Shown here: piece after piece, positions 39,447 through 41,209 of the stretch | Position numbering within the stretch: position 1 is the stretch's first letter | Layout: each line of letters starts with the position of its first letter | Assembly (NCBI GenBank): GCA_964523295.1 | Contig: CAZGAH010000034.1 | Location: 1 to 41,209, forward strand | Reading direction: 5' to 3' | From: CAZGAH01 sp964523295 | GTDB lineage: Bacteria > Desulfobacterota > Desulfovibrionia > Desulfovibrionales > Desulfovibrionaceae | DNA: 41,209 bases | Position numbers and translations under genes: made by a program | The notes under the pieces: model-generated | What the model was told of the DNA's origin: nothing | Databases searched by the model: none | The model's input: only the letters and a program-made list of their open reading frames with translations

Positions 39447-41010
39447 CACGCCCGAATGGCGGCACGTCGCCCTGCTCTACGCCGGTGCCGTGCTGCACGT
39501 GCAAAGCGTTCATCCTGCTACCAAGGATTATACGGGGGAGTATACGTTCAGGTTTCGTCCCGAGACAAGGGTTGGCAACAAAATTGAACCTCCAGCTGAT
39601 TTCTTTATTCAGGTAAAAGATCTTTATAAGCAAATATATAATGAGAACGAGCAGAGCATTGTCGCTCAATTCGCCTTGAACGTCGCTGGACAGCTTGGGT
39701 TTTGGCTGTCCATGGCGTTACAGATCTACTACAAAAACTTATCCCCATTATTCCGGAAAAAATATTTTCTTCCCAACTGGGCGACACCAATTGGCCTGAG
39801 CGTCGCCTGTATGCTTGTCCCCCGAAAGTTAACTCCGTTCAGAGACGGCCTGGATATGGAGAATAACTTCACGTCCTCCGACTGGGTTGGGGATGGCTAC
39901 GATCCGTACGGACCGGCGTATTGCCCGTCTCATGTGCTGGTGTTGCCTGCCTCGATGCGCTCGCGAGTGCATTTTCTTGCAACCCTGGCTTTGGAAATGG
40001 ACATGACGCTCGCGGGAATCAAGGCCGACGAAGGCCTGCGCGTAGCGTCCATCTCGCTACTTCCAACCGTCTATCAACAGCATAGCCAAAGCGGCCCCAG
40101 CCGGGCCGGCGGCGACTGCATACGCTTCGTCGAGGACCAGAACCTGGCGAAGAGCCTCGCCGCAACGGTCGAGCGTGCCCTGGAACGGTGCATCGAACTG
40201 GGCATTCACCTCGTTGTTTTTCCGGAATACATACGCTCTCCTCTCGTTGAAGACGCCATGAAAGCCGCTTTGCAAAAAGTTCGATCCGCCATGCTCGTCG
40301 CTGCGGGGACCTGGCATGAAGATATCGGAGGGGACAGGTACACCAACATCCTTAAAGTATACGCTGCCAGTCCGATCGATGGTCTGAAATGTATTTGTGA
40401 ACATCGCAAGGTGATACCGTATGCTCATCGCAAGAAGAAATGGATAGAAGAGCTTGTTCCCGGCGAAGGGCTGACCTACCTGATAACCTCCCTCGGCGTC
40501 CTGGCCTTCGGCATTTGCAAGGACTTCCTTTTCCTTCGCAATGAGCCCGCCTGGCAAGAGTTCTGCCAGGTCGGGCCGGTCATCTCCTGCTGTCCGGCCC
40601 TGACCGCGAACGGTCAGGAGTTCGTGGACCTGCACCCCGGCGTCTTCAATCGCAAAAGCTCCTTTTTCATCATGGCCAACGCCTGCGGCATGGTCAAATA
40701 CCATCTGCTCGAAAACGCGATGGGGTGCTGCGTCACCACCAAGCAGGACCCACGCAGCATGATTCTTGCGCCCACGCACACCTTCACGCTGTCCCGTCTC
40801 GCAGACGACGGAACCTCCGTCCCGAATTCCACCCCAAAGAATGGCATTCTTCGCCCGTGCTGCGGGCCGGATGCGCCGGGCGTCGGTTCCGGCGACAATG
40901 ACATCTACGCGGTCATCAAAATCCCCGTGCAGCAAAACGCCAAAGCGGCAGCCTGTCAGGCCTCGGGGCACGGAATACCGACGACGAACGACCCGGACGG
41001 CTTCCACTAG
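39391..41010 (+). CDS. Nitrilase-superfamily hydrolase, cassette gene 3
   Basis: A 539-residue protein. The C-terminal part (about 225-515) is a carbon-nitrogen hydrolase domain with the complete triad in order: E279 in HLVVFPEYIRS, K340 in CEHRKVIPY, and nucleophile C376 in AFGICKDFLF. Such enzymes cleave amides or nitriles, or transfer acyl groups, through a thioester. The N-terminal 220 residues are a separate domain I do not recognise, partly AT-richer (39540-39760). GAGGG lies 4 bases before ATG 39391, inside the end of the NTPase gene, so translation is probably coupled. There is no signal peptide. Linked to an NTPase with TPRs, it is the likely effector of the cassette. Its substrate (small amide, nucleotide cofactor or protein amide) is unknown. 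Confidence 0.85.
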   Translation: MSGELLKALESLRQHKTTDTPEWRHVALLYAGAVLHVQSVHPATKDYTGEYTFRFRPETRVGNKIEPPADFFIQVKDLYKQIYNENEQSIVAQFALNVAGQLGFWLSMALQIYYKNLSPLFRKKYFLPNWATPIGLSVACMLVPRKLTPFRDGLDMENNFTSSDWVGDGYDPYGPAYCPSHVLVLPASMRSRVHFLATLALEMDMTLAGIKADEGLRVASISLLPTVYQQHSQSGPSRAGGDCIRFVEDQNLAKSLAATVERALERCIELGIHLVVFPEYIRSPLVEDAMKAALQKVRSAMLVAAGTWHEDIGGDRYTNILKVYAASPIDGLKCICEHRKVIPYAHRKKKWIEELVPGEGLTYLITSLGVLAFGICKDFLFLRNEPAWQEFCQVGPVISCCPALTANGQEFVDLHPGVFNRKSSFFIMANACGMVKYHLLENAMGCCVTTKQDPRSMILAPTHTFTLSRLADDGTSVPNSTPKNGILRPCCGPDAPGVGSGDNDIYAVIKIPVQQNAKAAACQASGHGIPTTNDPDGFH

Positions 41011-41139
41011 GGACGCGCGTCGCACCCGTGCCTCTCCGTTCCGTCCTGCGGCCTGGCCGTTTCGTCGGTCTTGCCAGCGGGCGGCGAACCGCGTATATGC
41101 CGAACATCGTGCGGAGCGGCGCGGGAGGCCGGAGAACAG

Positions 41140-41209
41140 GTGAACACCAGCCAGGCATGGACCCTGACACCGGCCTCGCTGCGTTTGGGATGGTGTTCCA
41201 GAAACCAGC
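41140..41209 (+). CDS. Possible start of a further gene, cut by window end
   Basis: A GTG at 41140 preceded by GGAGAACAG opens a frame of 23 codons to the window edge (VNTSQAWTLTPASLRLGW...). Too short to identify; it may be chance. Confidence 0.25.
   Translation, partial: MNTSQAWTLTPASLRLGWCSRNQ

Overview
The window is GC-rich proteobacterial DNA. It encodes a complete set of type II secretion (T2SS) pseudopilins, two PilT-family retraction ATPases, a prepilin peptidase, many glycosyltransferases and a bacterial STT3-type oligosaccharyltransferase. A Crp/Fnr regulator lies beside a small cysteine-rich protein of a kind I associate with sulfur-metabolising or anaerobic Proteobacteria. I cannot choose between a gamma- and a deltaproteobacterium. 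The sequence is a scaffold: a run of 10 N interrupts the secretin gene.

Layout. 1-600: wreck of a group II intron (maturase fragments plus its 3' RNA domains). 720-2894 (-): Ser/Thr kinase with a receiver-like domain and TPRs. 3103-4503 (+): MFS drug exporter. 4504-5046: mobile-element debris. 5093-6379 (-): secreted protein of three tandem double repeats, very rich in N-X-S/T sequons, with its own strong promoter. 6879-13184 (-): five-gene glycosylation operon (small unknown protein, metallophosphoesterase, GT4 glycosyltransferase, WecA-like/PglF-like fusion, STT3 oligosaccharyltransferase). 13190-14149: AT-rich gap and a dead IS1634-type transposase. 14150-18885 (-): pilT, second pilT/pilU, zinc-ribbon protein, TMTC-like membrane glycosyltransferase. 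19013-20086 (-): another glycosyltransferase. 20282-20755 (-): second group II intron wreck, inverted relative to the first. 21129-33875 (-): T2SS operon in the order prepilin peptidase, GT4, GT2, gspF, G, H, I, J, K, L, M, D, glycosyltransferase; gspE and gspC are absent. 34006-34677 (-): Crp/Fnr regulator, divergent from two small plus-strand genes that end at a strong terminator. 35544-41010 (+): a compact three-gene cassette of winged-helix protein, ParA-like NTPase with TPRs, and nitrilase-superfamily enzyme.

How it fits together. Most of the minus strand concerns building, powering and apparently glycosylating an envelope secretion or pilus apparatus and its cargo. An STT3 enzyme sits directly upstream of a sequon-packed secreted protein, which makes that protein a natural candidate acceptor. 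The glycosyltransferases inside the T2SS operon point the same way. The cassette at 35.5-41.0 kb is insulated by its own upstream terminator, is tightly coupled (9-nt gap, then a 56-nt overlap) and has the form regulator + signalling NTPase with repeat sensor + hydrolase. It is the best candidate here for an undescribed system, possibly a conflict or stress system. Two oppositely oriented intron wrecks, a dead transposase and three copies of a 41-43 bp repeat show repeated invasion and decay in the left half.
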